Origin: Myxococcota bacterium
GTDB taxonomy: Bacteria > Myxococcota_C > UBA6777
Direction: 5' to 3'
DNA: 5,667 bases
NCBI GenBank assembly: GCA_963169055.1
Contig: CAUJFU010000276.1
Span: 1-5,667 of the forward strand
Shown here piece by piece: positions 1 through 5,667 of the stretch (position 1 is the stretch's first letter; every line of letters starts with the position of its first letter). The notes beneath the pieces are model-generated. The model searched no databases. It was not told the origin of the DNA and worked only from the letters and a program-made list of their open reading frames with translations. The position numbers and the translations under genes were made by a program.

Positions 1-1963
1 ATCGTTGAAACCAGACGCCATACCAGATGGTGTCCATGATGAGCAGGGCATCCGAGCCAAGCAAGGCATCGACGTAGGAGGCGGGTGGGGAGGGTGGGGC
101 GGGTGGGGCGGAGGGGAAGGCTTCGAGCGTGTCTTGGGTGGGGCGTGCGTCTTCGGCAAAAGAGGCGGATGGAGGGGGTTTGGGGGAACGTCGTTCGAGC
201 GTGTGAGTACGGGAAGGGGGGGGATTGTGTGTGCGGACAGGCTCGGTGTCGGTATAATGGGGCGTTTTGTAAGGATGGAGTGTGTGTTCTTCAGGGCTGT
301 TGGGTCGGGCGATAGCGGTGGGGAGGTCGTCGTCGCTGGCGGTGGGAAGTTCGGTGAAACGTGGAGATGTAGCGTTGGAAATGTCGGTGGAATGGGAGTT
401 TAAAGCGTTGGAAAGGTCGGTGGAACGGGAGTTTGCAGCGTTGGAAAGGTCGGCGAATCGTTGTGCTGCGGTGGGGTGCATGGCGGTATCTTCGGCATCA
501 AGGGAGCTGGTGTGGACTTCGACGCCGATATCTTCGGAGAGCCGTTGAGAAGAAAGGGGTGTGGGCGTTTTTTTGCGAGGCGCGGTGGATGGGGAATTTC
601 CGCCGTTTTGGTTGTGCAAGGGGGAGATCATGGTAGCGCCTTCGTCGTCGTCGTCTCCAGCATTGGGAAGGGCGATATCGTCGGTGCCATCGGTGTTTTG
701 GTTCGAGCCAGAGGGGTGGGTGGAGGCCAAGAGTAGCTTGCGCAAGCGGGCGGCAGGATCAAAGAGCGTGGGGCCTTCGTGTTCTTCTTCGTGGGAGTGG
801 TGGTTGCGGGCGTTGGGAGGGAGCATACTTTCGTGGAGGGTGTGTTCGTCATCGAGGGCGTTTTGTTCTTGGAGGCGGATTTGTGGGGCGGTAGGTTCGG
901 GGGGAAAGATGCTGGCGTCGGGTAGAGGGTGTTCAGGGACGCCAAGGGAGATGGTGCGGTTGTTGCGGGGTTCGAGGTTGCGGACAGCGGCCATCGCGGA
1001 ATCTTCTTGGTAACCGGAAGTTCTGGAGATCGCGGAGGCAGGCCGAGTATCCAAGACCCCTTGAAGGCCGGGGAGTCGTTGGGTTTCGCGGGTCTCTTCG
1101 CGAGGGATCGAGGCTCGTTTGATCAAAGGAAGGGCTTCTTTGAGCAGAGACCAGACTTCTTCCATGTCATCGGGGCGTTCGTCGACGTGCTTGGAGAGCA
1201 GCCAGTCGAGGAGGTCTTGGAGTTCGTTAGGAAAAGCAGAACCAAGGGGTGGGGGTGGGGTGTAGATGTGATGGTGGCGCATCTCTTCGGGATTGCGGCC
1301 TTGGAAGGGGGTTTGGCCGGTCAACATCTCGTACAGGATGATGCCGAAGGAGTAGATATCGGAGCGGTGATCGATGTGTTGGCCTTGGGCTTGTTCGGGG
1401 GAGAAGTAGCGGGGAGTGCCGAGGATGTGGCCGCTTTGGGTGAGGTTGATGCGTTCGGTTTCTTCGGGGAGGGTGATCTTGGCGATACCAAAGTCGAGGA
1501 TCTTGACTAGTTGGCGACCGGGTCGAGGAACGATCATGATGTTGTCGGGCTTGAGGTCGCGGTGAACGACGCCGAGGCGATGGGCTGCAGCGAGTGCGTG
1601 GCAGATCTGTTCGGACAAGACCGCGACTTTTTCAGCGTGAAAAGGTGCTTCCTGATCGAGGCATTGTCGGAGGCTTTCGCCGTCAAGGTATTCCATGACA
1701 AAGTAAGGGCCGATGCCGGGTTCGACATCAAAATCGGCGATAAAGACGACGTTTTCGTGAGCGATACGTGCAGCGGTACGGGCTTCTCGCAAGAATCGCT
1801 CGGAGGATTCTTTGCTTGAGCCAAGGACAGGGTGCAAGATCTTGACAGCAAAGGGGGTTCCGAGCTTGCGGTGTTCGGCTTTGTAGACGACACCACAAGC
1901 GCCAGCGCCGAGCTTTTGTTGGAGACAATAGTTGCCGAGTTGTCGGTTGATCAGTGGGTCCAC
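1..1963 (-). CDS. Eukaryotic-like Ser/Thr protein kinase with long disordered tail (C-terminus beyond window)
   Basis: 654 codons are open to the left edge with no stop. The kinase domain spans about residues 12-280 and is complete: Gly-rich loop LGAGACG (18-24), ATP-anchoring K41 in FAVKIL, alpha-C Glu E60, catalytic loop HRDLKPDN (134-141, an RD kinase), DFG 157-159, SPE 188-190 in place of APE, DIYSFG from 202, and subdomain XI R263. It should phosphorylate Ser/Thr on proteins; its substrate is unknown. After about 285 the chain is low complexity, rich in P/S/T/D/H, with a DDDDE patch near 436-440, three 11-residue repeats near 499-531 and PPAPPSPP near 617-627. No membrane helix is visible before the edge. 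I chose GTG at 1963 because it gives the usual opening MDPLINRQLGNY and has GGA seven bases upstream; TTG at 1975 is the alternative and lacks a ribosome site. It starts 25 bases after the UbiA stop, so the two are probably co-transcribed. Kinase identity is near certain; the tail's role is unknown. Confidence 0.95.
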   Translation of the reverse strand, partial: MDPLINRQLGNYCLQQKLGAGACGVVYKAEHRKLGTPFAVKILHPVLGSSKESSERFLREARTAARIAHENVVFIADFDVEPGIGPYFVMEYLDGESLRQCLDQEAPFHAEKVAVLSEQICHALAAAHRLGVVHRDLKPDNIMIVPRPGRQLVKILDFGIAKITLPEETERINLTQSGHILGTPRYFSPEQAQGQHIDHRSDIYSFGIILYEMLTGQTPFQGRNPEEMRHHHIYTPPPPLGSAFPNELQDLLDWLLSKHVDERPDDMEEVWSLLKEALPLIKRASIPREETRETQRLPGLQGVLDTRPASAISRTSGYQEDSAMAAVRNLEPRNNRTISLGVPEHPLPDASIFPPEPTAPQIRLQEQNALDDEHTLHESMLPPNARNHHSHEEEHEGPTLFDPAARLRKLLLASTHPSGSNQNTDGTDDIALPNAGDDDDEGATMISPLHNQNGGNSPSTAPRKKTPTPLSSQRLSEDIGVEVHTSSLDAEDTAMHPTAAQRFADLSNAANSRSTDLSNALNSHSTDISNATSPRFTELPTASDDDLPTAIARPNSPEEHTLHPYKTPHYTDTEPVRTHNPPPSRTHTLERRSPKPPPSASFAEDARPTQDTLEAFPSAPPAPPSPPASYVDALLGSDALLIMDTIWYGVWFQR
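83..116 (+). other. Predicted G-quadruplex motif within the kinase gene
   Basis: Seven runs of three or four G are separated almost entirely by single bases (GGGTGGGGAGGGTGGGGC, then GGGTGGGG, then CGGAGGGG). Single-base loops are known to favour very stable parallel quadruplexes. The G-rich strand is the template strand of the kinase gene. The coding strand is C-rich and encodes the PPAPPSPP stretch of the tail. Codon choice for a proline-rich linker may be the whole explanation; a role in transcription is inference. Confidence 0.6.
216..223. repeat. 8-base homopolymer (G on +, C on coding strand) inside the kinase gene
   Basis: Eight identical bases occur in the disordered-tail coding region, read as the three prolines of NPPPS on the minus strand. 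Tracts of this length can slip in replication or be miscalled in sequencing. As given, the frame stays open through it to the window edge, so the tract is in its 'on' length here. Confidence 0.75.
371..469 (-). repeat. Three tandem 33-bp coding repeats in the kinase tail
   Basis: The + strand core AGCGTTGGAAA(T/G)GTCGG recurs at 371, 404 and 437, an exact 33-base spacing. The units are imperfect. Read in the kinase frame they give three 11-residue units built on S/F-T/A-D-L/I-S-N-A (STDLSNALNSH, STDISNATSPR and a first, more diverged copy ending in DLSNAANSR). Because 33 is a multiple of three, copy-number change would keep the frame. The units are rich in Ser/Thr and lie in the probable disordered tail. 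Confidence 0.85.
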
Positions 1964-1988
1964 GTTGCTATCCAAGGGGGACGGGCGA

Positions 1989-2897
1989 TTAGATACCCCG
2001 CAAGAGCAGGCTATCTCGGCCCGGTTGTGTGTAAAGGATATAGATCACGACAGCCACCCAAAGGAAGAGATTAAGCAAGAAAGGGATATCGCGAAGAAGT
2101 TCTTGGGTGGGGCTTTCGGTTTTGGCTCCGCGCTCGATTAGCTGTAAAAAACGCACGATCCCAAAGACCACGAAGGGGATGGCGTAGATTAGATAGGGCG
2201 TTTGAAATCGTTTGAGGGTGGTGGGATCGAGCGTATAGCCGCAGTAAGCCAGAACGGTGAGCGAGGCCACCAACCCAAGCAAAAGATCCAGTTGTGCGAC
2301 GTCATAACGCTCCAAGACAGCGCGTTGTTGGGTTGCACTTTCGCCGTAAGTCGATAGCTCGTGGCGGCGTTTTCCAAGCGCAAGGTACAACGCCAACAAA
2401 AAGCCACAGCCCACCAACCATGCGGAAACAACGACGTTAATCGCACTTGCGCCTGCCAACAAACGCAACAAAAAGCCGTTGGCAATCAACAAAACATCCA
2501 GATAAGCCACATGTTTCAAACGCAGCGAATAGGCGATGTTAAAGATCCCGTACAAAAGGGCCACAACAAAAAACCAAAAGCCCAACACGATCCAGCCAAG
2601 TCCCAAAGACAAGCCCCCCAATATCGGCCATAAACGGCGAGCCGATGCCTCTGGCAATGCACCGCTCGCGATGGGACGGTGTTTTTTGTGCGGGTGGAGC
2701 CGATCTTTTTCCACATCCATCAAGTCGTTGAGGATGTAAATCGCTCCCGATAATACGCAAAACAATCCCACCCCAAAAGTCGCTCGCCACAAAGATTCGA
2801 TGTCAAACAAGCGCAGCGAAAAAAGCAACGGTGCATACAAGAAGAAGTTTTTGACCCATTGATGGGGTCGCATGGCTCGCAAGACTGCTACAAGCAT
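1989..2897 (-). CDS. UbiA-superfamily polyprenyl-phosphate transferase (decaprenyl-phosphate phosphoribosyltransferase-like)
   Basis: 302 residues, polytopic, with about eight or nine hydrophobic segments. The opening RAMRPHQWVKNFFLYAPLLF and the first Asp motif NDLMDVEKDRLHPHKKHRPI (57-76) are hallmarks of the UbiA branch that includes mycobacterial Rv3806c. That enzyme transfers 5-phosphoribose from PRPP to decaprenyl phosphate in the inner membrane. The second conserved region, YSLRLKHVAYLDVLLIANGF (123-142) followed by R145 and AGA, also fits, as does GKRRHEL further on. Quinone or haem prenyltransferase is less likely because of the HP-x-K-x-x-RPIASG signature. ATG at 2897 is chosen because GGCGGAG lies six bases upstream and the family's N-terminus begins there. 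The frame stays open back to 3323, but that upstream part is not family-like and crosses a 23-bp repeat. The kinase gene follows after a short gap. Family confidence is high; exact substrate is uncertain. Confidence 0.93.
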   Translation of the reverse strand: MLVAVLRAMRPHQWVKNFFLYAPLLFSLRLFDIESLWRATFGVGLFCVLSGAIYILNDLMDVEKDRLHPHKKHRPIASGALPEASARRLWPILGGLSLGLGWIVLGFWFFVVALLYGIFNIAYSLRLKHVAYLDVLLIANGFLLRLLAGASAINVVVSAWLVGCGFLLALYLALGKRRHELSTYGESATQQRAVLERYDVAQLDLLLGLVASLTVLAYCGYTLDPTTLKRFQTPYLIYAIPFVVFGIVRFLQLIERGAKTESPTQELLRDIPFLLNLFLWVAVVIYILYTQPGRDSLLLRGI

Positions 2898-2903
2898 CGA
2901 AGA

Positions 2904-2910
2904 CTCCGCC
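2904..2910 (-). promoter_or_regulatory. Ribosome binding site deciding the UbiA start
   Basis: On the minus strand GGCGGAG ends six bases before the ATG at 2897. This supports the 302-residue form over the much longer in-frame possibility starting at 3323 and over the ATG at 2921. Confidence 0.7.
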
Positions 2911-3062
2911 ACAAAAAACATAGCGCACACGACAAAGCAAGACACTTCCCAACCTTCCGAGATGTTCCTGCGCTCTTTGCTCTTAACCTGTTTGAAGCGC
3001 CTTGCCAAGCCTTTGTTTTGTGCCTCCTCCGTGTTCTCGGGACGCAAGAGCAGAGACCGTGG

Positions 3063-3092
3063 TTGATTTGAGAGGTCTCTCTCGTGCATACT
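3063..3092 (+). promoter_or_regulatory. Possible promoter for the lipoprotein gene
   Basis: TTGATT (3063-3068) and CATACT (3087-3092) are 18 bases apart and would act as -35 and -10 boxes, leaving an untranslated leader of roughly 75 bases. The first GAGAG-N2-CTCTC dyad (3070-3081) would then sit in the spacer, a classic repressor position. The box matches are modest, so this is a suggestion only. Confidence 0.22.
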
Positions 3093-3120
3093 GAGAGGTC
3101 TCTCTCGTGCATACTGAGAG
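3069..3120. repeat. 23-bp perfect tandem repeat with internal dyads (candidate operator)
   Basis: Two identical 23-base units occupy 3069-3091 and 3092-3114, followed by the first six bases (TGAGAG) of a third. Each unit contains GAGAG-GT-CTCTC, an inverted repeat with 5-base arms (3070-3081 and 3093-3104). The dyads are 23 bases apart, slightly over two helical turns. The unit length is not a multiple of three, so the two copies read in different frames on either strand, which argues that the segment is regulatory rather than coding. Binding of a regulator is inferred from position and symmetry. Confidence 0.8.
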
Positions 3121-3164
3121 CTTTGAGTATCGTTTGGTTTGAGCAAGGGTTTGTGGGTGCGTTT

Positions 3165-3169
3165 GGAGG
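3165..3169 (+). promoter_or_regulatory. Ribosome binding site of the lipoprotein gene
   Basis: A full GGAGG lies six bases before the ATG at 3176 and fixes that start, which in turn gives a well-formed lipoprotein signal peptide. Confidence 0.8.
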
Positions 3170-3175
3170 TCGAAG

Positions 3176-3256
3176 ATGCGAGCGTATTGGTTTGGGCGTG
3201 GTTTGTGGGGTCGAAGCCTCTTGCTTTTGGGGTGGTTGTTTGTGTTTTCGGCGTGT
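3176..3256 (+). other. Lipoprotein signal peptide and lipobox
   Basis: Positively charged start (R2, R8, R13), hydrophobic core SLLLLGWLFVF and lipobox F-S-A-C with C27 as the predicted acylated residue. Phe at -3 is less usual than Leu. SSS follows the Cys; there is no Asp at +2, so the inner-membrane retention rule known from enterobacteria does not apply and export to the outer membrane is expected. Confidence 0.85.
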
Positions 3257-5667
3257 TCTTCTTCAGGCAACAGCGGATGTAGCTGTATGTCTGAGATCCC
3301 GGGGGGCTTTCCAGAGGCCGCAAAGCTCGACAACATCGTCCAGCTCAAAGTGACCGATCGCGGCTTTCAGTTTATTGGGCAAAATACCAACGCGCTGGTG
3401 AAACAGTTTTTGCCCAACGGTTTGAGTTTTAATGTCCCTCCCGATACAAGCGGCGATCCAAAGATCTGTCACAAAGGCGGAACCTGCACTGTCAACGGCA
3501 AGATCAATAGCGCGACCATCACACCCACCCCCCCAAAAACGTTGAAAGCCAAGATCAACCTCGATATGACTTCCAACAAGATCCCGATCAGCTACAAGCT
3601 GCTGCTGACGATCAATTGCGATCTCGAAGTCACGATCTCGAAAAAAGATATCAGTATCGATCTCAACCTCAGTATCGATCCGCGCAACAAAGGTCTGCGG
3701 ATCGATCTGGGGACGCCGTCATTTTCGTTGGAAAACAAAGATTTCAAGCTAAGCGGAAACGTCGGTTGTTCGTTGATTAACGCGCTCAAAGGATTGTTTA
3801 CAGGCTTGATCGAGAAAGAAGTGAAAAAAGCATTCAAAGATGCGATCGATGGGGCGACTTGTATGTCTTGCAAACAAGACAGTGAGTGCGGTTTTGGGAC
3901 GACTTGCAAAGACGAGATCTGCACCGATGGCAAAGCGTGTTTACCGATGGTGATGGGGTTTGAAGGCCGTATCGCGACGAGTACGCTGCTTGGGGAGTTT
4001 GGGAATCCGACCGCGCAGCCTGTGGACATGGCGATGCAGATGGGCGGAAGCGTGGATGTGCAGACTTCGGGGATGCGCCTTGGCAGTCTTGGAGGGAGCC
4101 AAAGCGCGCCGCACGCTTGTATCAAAGCGCCGAACTTTCCCAAGCTGCCGTCTCCTGCGGCGCTGACTTTTCCTGCGATGGCTCCCGATGGAAACCCGTA
4201 CATGGTGGGCGTGGGGATCTCTCAGACGATGCTGACCCAGTTTATGCGGGATTTGTATCAAAGCGGTGCGTTGTGTTTGCGTCTAGACAGCGGCATCAGC
4301 GACCAATTGGGGACGTTCTTTCGCGCCCAAGGCATCGGGGCAGCGGTAAGTCCTTCGCTGCTGCAACTTGTCGGCAAAGACAATCCCCCGTTGTATATCG
4401 TCCTCCAACCGAACGAGCCGATCGATCTGTCCGTTGGCAAGGGCGAGATCACCAAAGACAAAGACGGAAACGCCGTCGTCAAAGAGCCGCTTTTGGAGAT
4501 GCGTATCCCGAAGCTTGATTTCACGTTTTACATGGTGCTTTACGACCGATGGGTTCGGCTTTTGACCTTCCGTACTGATATCGTTTTGCCGATGGCGCTC
4601 GAAGCGCGACCGAACAACAAGATCGGGCTGTTGCTTGGCGATCTCAAACAAGCCTTCCAAAACCCCCAAGTTCTCAACTCGAACTTGATCAAAGAAAAAA
4701 ATGAAGACGTTGCCACCAACTTTGCTTCGACGCTCCAAGCGCTGATCCCCGTATTGATCGGCCAAATCGGCTCGACAGAGTTTGATATCCCTGAGATTCA
4801 AGGCTTCAAGCTATCGATCCGTGGGATGACGGGAGTCGTCCCTCGAACAGATCGCCCTGATCGATTCCAATTCCTCGGATTGTTCGCAGATCTAGCTCTT
4901 GCGCCACCTGCGATCCCACAGATGCCCGCAGCGCGAACCTTGGCCTTGCGTCCTACAATGCCGCTGATCCCTCCGTCGCTGTGGTCTGATCTCAAGTCGG
5001 CACGACCGATCCGCGATTATCCCTCCGTATCGATCGATATCTTGGATGGCGACCCTGTGTGGGCTTACGCTGTGCGCGTCAACCAAGGCCCGTGGCAGGC
5101 TTTTGTGGCAAGCCAGCGCTTGCGCGTAGAAAGCCCACAATTTTTGATGCAAGGCGAGCATTCTGTGATGGTTCGTGCGCGGCGCATCGATCAGCCCCAA
5201 GGGACCGAAGTGGCGATCGGTTCTGTCCCGATCAGCGTGGATTATACGCCGCCTGCGATCAAGGCACACATCCAATCCCAAGGGATCTTTCTTGAAGCCG
5301 TCGATCATGGCGATCCCTACGCGCCTGTTCGCTTCTCTTATCGCCTCAACGGTCAAACGCTATGGTCTCCCACCGAGGCATTTTTGTCGGCTACACAGAT
5401 GATTCCAAACTCCACGGTGTATCTACGCGCCCAAGACGCCGCAGGAAACATCACCACGCTTCCCCCCATCGACTGGAAACCCACGCTCCATCGAGCCGAA
5501 CAGCACGTCGTGGCCTTGCCTCGCCTAGGTTTCCCTTCGCCCTTTTTGTCCGACAAAGCCTCGCCCCATTCGCCCCCGCCTGCGTGGGGATGTCAAGCCA
5601 TGCCCCTCTCGCCCGTCGCTTGGATGATGTGGTTCGGTTTGTTGTTTTTCTTGCGAGCGCGGCGAAA
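3176..5667 (+). CDS. Large surface lipoprotein: possible TULIP/BPI-like lipid-binding body, two Ig-like domains, MYXO-CTERM-like tail (last residues beyond window)
   Basis: 830 codons, open to the right edge; the stop is probably within a few codons because an Arg cluster has just been reached. Order of parts: signal peptide 1-26 with lipobox FSAC and lipidated C27; a Cys-bearing linker (C35, C37) ending in IPGGFP; residues about 50-220, alternating polar/hydrophobic strands and an amphipathic helix (ALKGLFTGLIEKEVKKAF); a six-Cys insert 229-255; a second beta-rich half about 260-600; Ig-like domains about 616-690 and 693-765, the first of the G-x-H-S-V-M-V-R-A-R type and the second ending QDAAGN; a Pro-rich linker 770-804; then G-C806, a helix and RARR. 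The two similar beta-rich halves suggest a tubular lipid-binding (BPI/LBP-like) fold, but this is a reading of pattern, not a match to a signature. No catalytic motif is seen. Likely outer-membrane or surface location (Ser at +2). Function unknown. Confidence 0.93.
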   Translation, partial: MRAYWFGRGLWGRSLLLLGWLFVFSACSSSGNSGCSCMSEIPGGFPEAAKLDNIVQLKVTDRGFQFIGQNTNALVKQFLPNGLSFNVPPDTSGDPKICHKGGTCTVNGKINSATITPTPPKTLKAKINLDMTSNKIPISYKLLLTINCDLEVTISKKDISIDLNLSIDPRNKGLRIDLGTPSFSLENKDFKLSGNVGCSLINALKGLFTGLIEKEVKKAFKDAIDGATCMSCKQDSECGFGTTCKDEICTDGKACLPMVMGFEGRIATSTLLGEFGNPTAQPVDMAMQMGGSVDVQTSGMRLGSLGGSQSAPHACIKAPNFPKLPSPAALTFPAMAPDGNPYMVGVGISQTMLTQFMRDLYQSGALCLRLDSGISDQLGTFFRAQGIGAAVSPSLLQLVGKDNPPLYIVLQPNEPIDLSVGKGEITKDKDGNAVVKEPLLEMRIPKLDFTFYMVLYDRWVRLLTFRTDIVLPMALEARPNNKIGLLLGDLKQAFQNPQVLNSNLIKEKNEDVATNFASTLQALIPVLIGQIGSTEFDIPEIQGFKLSIRGMTGVVPRTDRPDRFQFLGLFADLALAPPAIPQMPAARTLALRPTMPLIPPSLWSDLKSARPIRDYPSVSIDILDGDPVWAYAVRVNQGPWQAFVASQRLRVESPQFLMQGEHSVMVRARRIDQPQGTEVAIGSVPISVDYTPPAIKAHIQSQGIFLEAVDHGDPYAPVRFSYRLNGQTLWSPTEAFLSATQMIPNSTVYLRAQDAAGNITTLPPIDWKPTLHRAEQHVVALPRLGFPSPFLSDKASPHSPPPAWGCQAMPLSPVAWMMWFGLLFFLRARR
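3860..3940 (+). other. Six-cysteine insert in the lipoprotein (residues 229-255)
   Basis: Spacing is C-x2-C-x5-C-x5-C-x4-C-x5-C (C229, 232, 238, 244, 249, 255), with the core SCKQDSECGFGTTC. I recall similar short 'C-x-x-C-x-x-D-x-x-C' modules in secreted myxobacterial proteins but cannot verify it here. Three disulfides are plausible. The insert sits between the two beta-rich halves and may be a linker or exposed knob. Confidence 0.7.
5588..5667 (+). other. MYXO-CTERM-like C-terminal sorting signal
   Basis: After a Pro-rich linker comes G805-C806, then a hydrophobic stretch from about 809 to 826 (VAWMMWFGLLFFL) and RARR at 827-830, where the window ends. This three-part layout of Gly-Cys, membrane helix and terminal Arg cluster is that of the MYXO-CTERM family of signals processed by myxosortase-type intramembrane proteases. 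The helix here is aromatic and Met-rich and has two prolines after the Cys, so it is a divergent or related type. Confidence 0.7.

Larger units (their letters stand above)
2898..3175. other. Divergent intergenic region between the UbiA and lipoprotein genes
   Basis: 278 bases separate two divergent starts, so promoters for both directions should lie here. It contains the 23-bp tandem repeat and a further inverted pair: AGAGACC at 3052-3058 facing GGTCTCT at 3074-3080, with a 15-base loop. A weak minus-strand promoter candidate is TTGGCA (3003-3008) and TTAAGA (2981-2986), 16 bases apart; it is barely above chance. Codons are open on the minus strand throughout, but no protein family signature is visible. 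Confidence 0.75.

Noticed and set aside
5-403. Gly/Trp-rich + strand ORF containing GGWGGWGGWGGG
   Set aside because: It is the G-rich complement of the proline-rich kinase tail; no start context and no family resemblance.
628-945. Minus-strand 105-codon ORF inside the kinase gene
   Set aside because: It is out of frame with the kinase tail, needs a TTG start, and the kinase frame is open across the whole segment.
929-1819. Two consecutive open frames on the + strand (929-1510 and 1511-1819)
   Set aside because: They are codon-aligned antisense to the kinase domain, whose motifs on the minus strand are unmistakable; the openness comes from strong strand composition bias.
1964-1991. Terminator between the UbiA and kinase genes
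   Set aside because: The short gap has no hairpin followed by a T-run.
3069-3120. Tandem repeats as a small CRISPR array
   Set aside because: The units abut directly with no spacers and there are only two copies plus a fragment.
3592-4203. 203-codon minus-strand ORF opposite the lipoprotein gene
   Set aside because: Antisense shadow; the plus frame has a ribosome site, signal peptide and ordered domains, while this one has no recognisable motif.
4450-4490. DKDGN segment of the lipoprotein as an EF-hand or dockerin calcium loop
   Set aside because: The spacing of acidic residues does not fit the D-x-D-x-D-G pattern; it reads better as a beta-hairpin turn.
3340-5240. Many GATC / CGATCG sites in the lipoprotein gene as a possible dispersed regulatory or uptake repeat
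   Set aside because: They come mostly from strong use of ATC for Ile and GAT for Asp next to each other; no fixed longer context is shared.
4283-5356. Minus-strand ORFs of 172 and 154 codons (4283-4801, 4892-5356)
   Set aside because: Both lie wholly within the lipoprotein frame on the other strand and show charged, unpatterned sequence typical of shadows.

Overview
The window holds three genes in a divergent layout. Two are on the minus strand: a UbiA-superfamily membrane enzyme followed by a Ser/Thr protein kinase. One large lipoprotein gene is on the plus strand. The kinase (C-terminal end) and the lipoprotein (last few residues) both run off the window edges with their frames still open, so only the UbiA gene is complete. 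The features point to a myxobacterium-like member of Myxococcota / former Deltaproteobacteria. These are an RD-type eukaryotic-like kinase starting MDPLIxRxLGNY with a long disordered tail, a big cysteine-containing lipoprotein, and a C-terminal Gly-Cys / membrane helix / Arg-cluster tail resembling MYXO-CTERM. Base composition looks only moderately GC-rich, lower than Myxococcus itself. The order cannot be fixed from this sequence.

Left (1-1963, minus): the kinase. An intact catalytic domain of about 280 residues is followed by a tail of more than 370 residues rich in Pro, Ser, Thr, Asp and His. The tail contains three 11-residue repeats. A proline-rich stretch in it makes the plus strand a very strong G-quadruplex motif. 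The + strand here is extremely G-rich and throws up several false ORFs.

Middle (1989-2897, minus): a 302-residue UbiA-superfamily polytopic protein of the polyprenyl-phosphate phosphoribosyltransferase type. It lies only 25 bases upstream of the chosen kinase start, with no terminator between, so the two are probably one transcript.

Gap (2898-3175): a 278-base divergent intergenic region with a perfect 23-bp tandem duplication. Each copy carries a GAGAG-N2-CTCTC dyad, and the gap probably contains the promoters and an operator.

Right (3176-5667, plus): one open frame of 830 codons. It encodes an N-terminal lipoprotein signal, an amphipathic beta-rich body that may be a lipid-binding (TULIP/BPI-like) fold with a small Cys-rich insert, two Ig-like domains, a Pro-rich linker, and a C-terminal sorting-type tail. 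An N-terminal lipid anchor together with a C-terminal sorting signal in one protein is the most unusual thing here.

Working hypothesis (inference only): an envelope-lipid module, in which the UbiA protein makes a polyprenyl-phosphate sugar donor, the divergently encoded surface lipoprotein handles lipid or polymer at the outer membrane, and the co-transcribed kinase senses or regulates.
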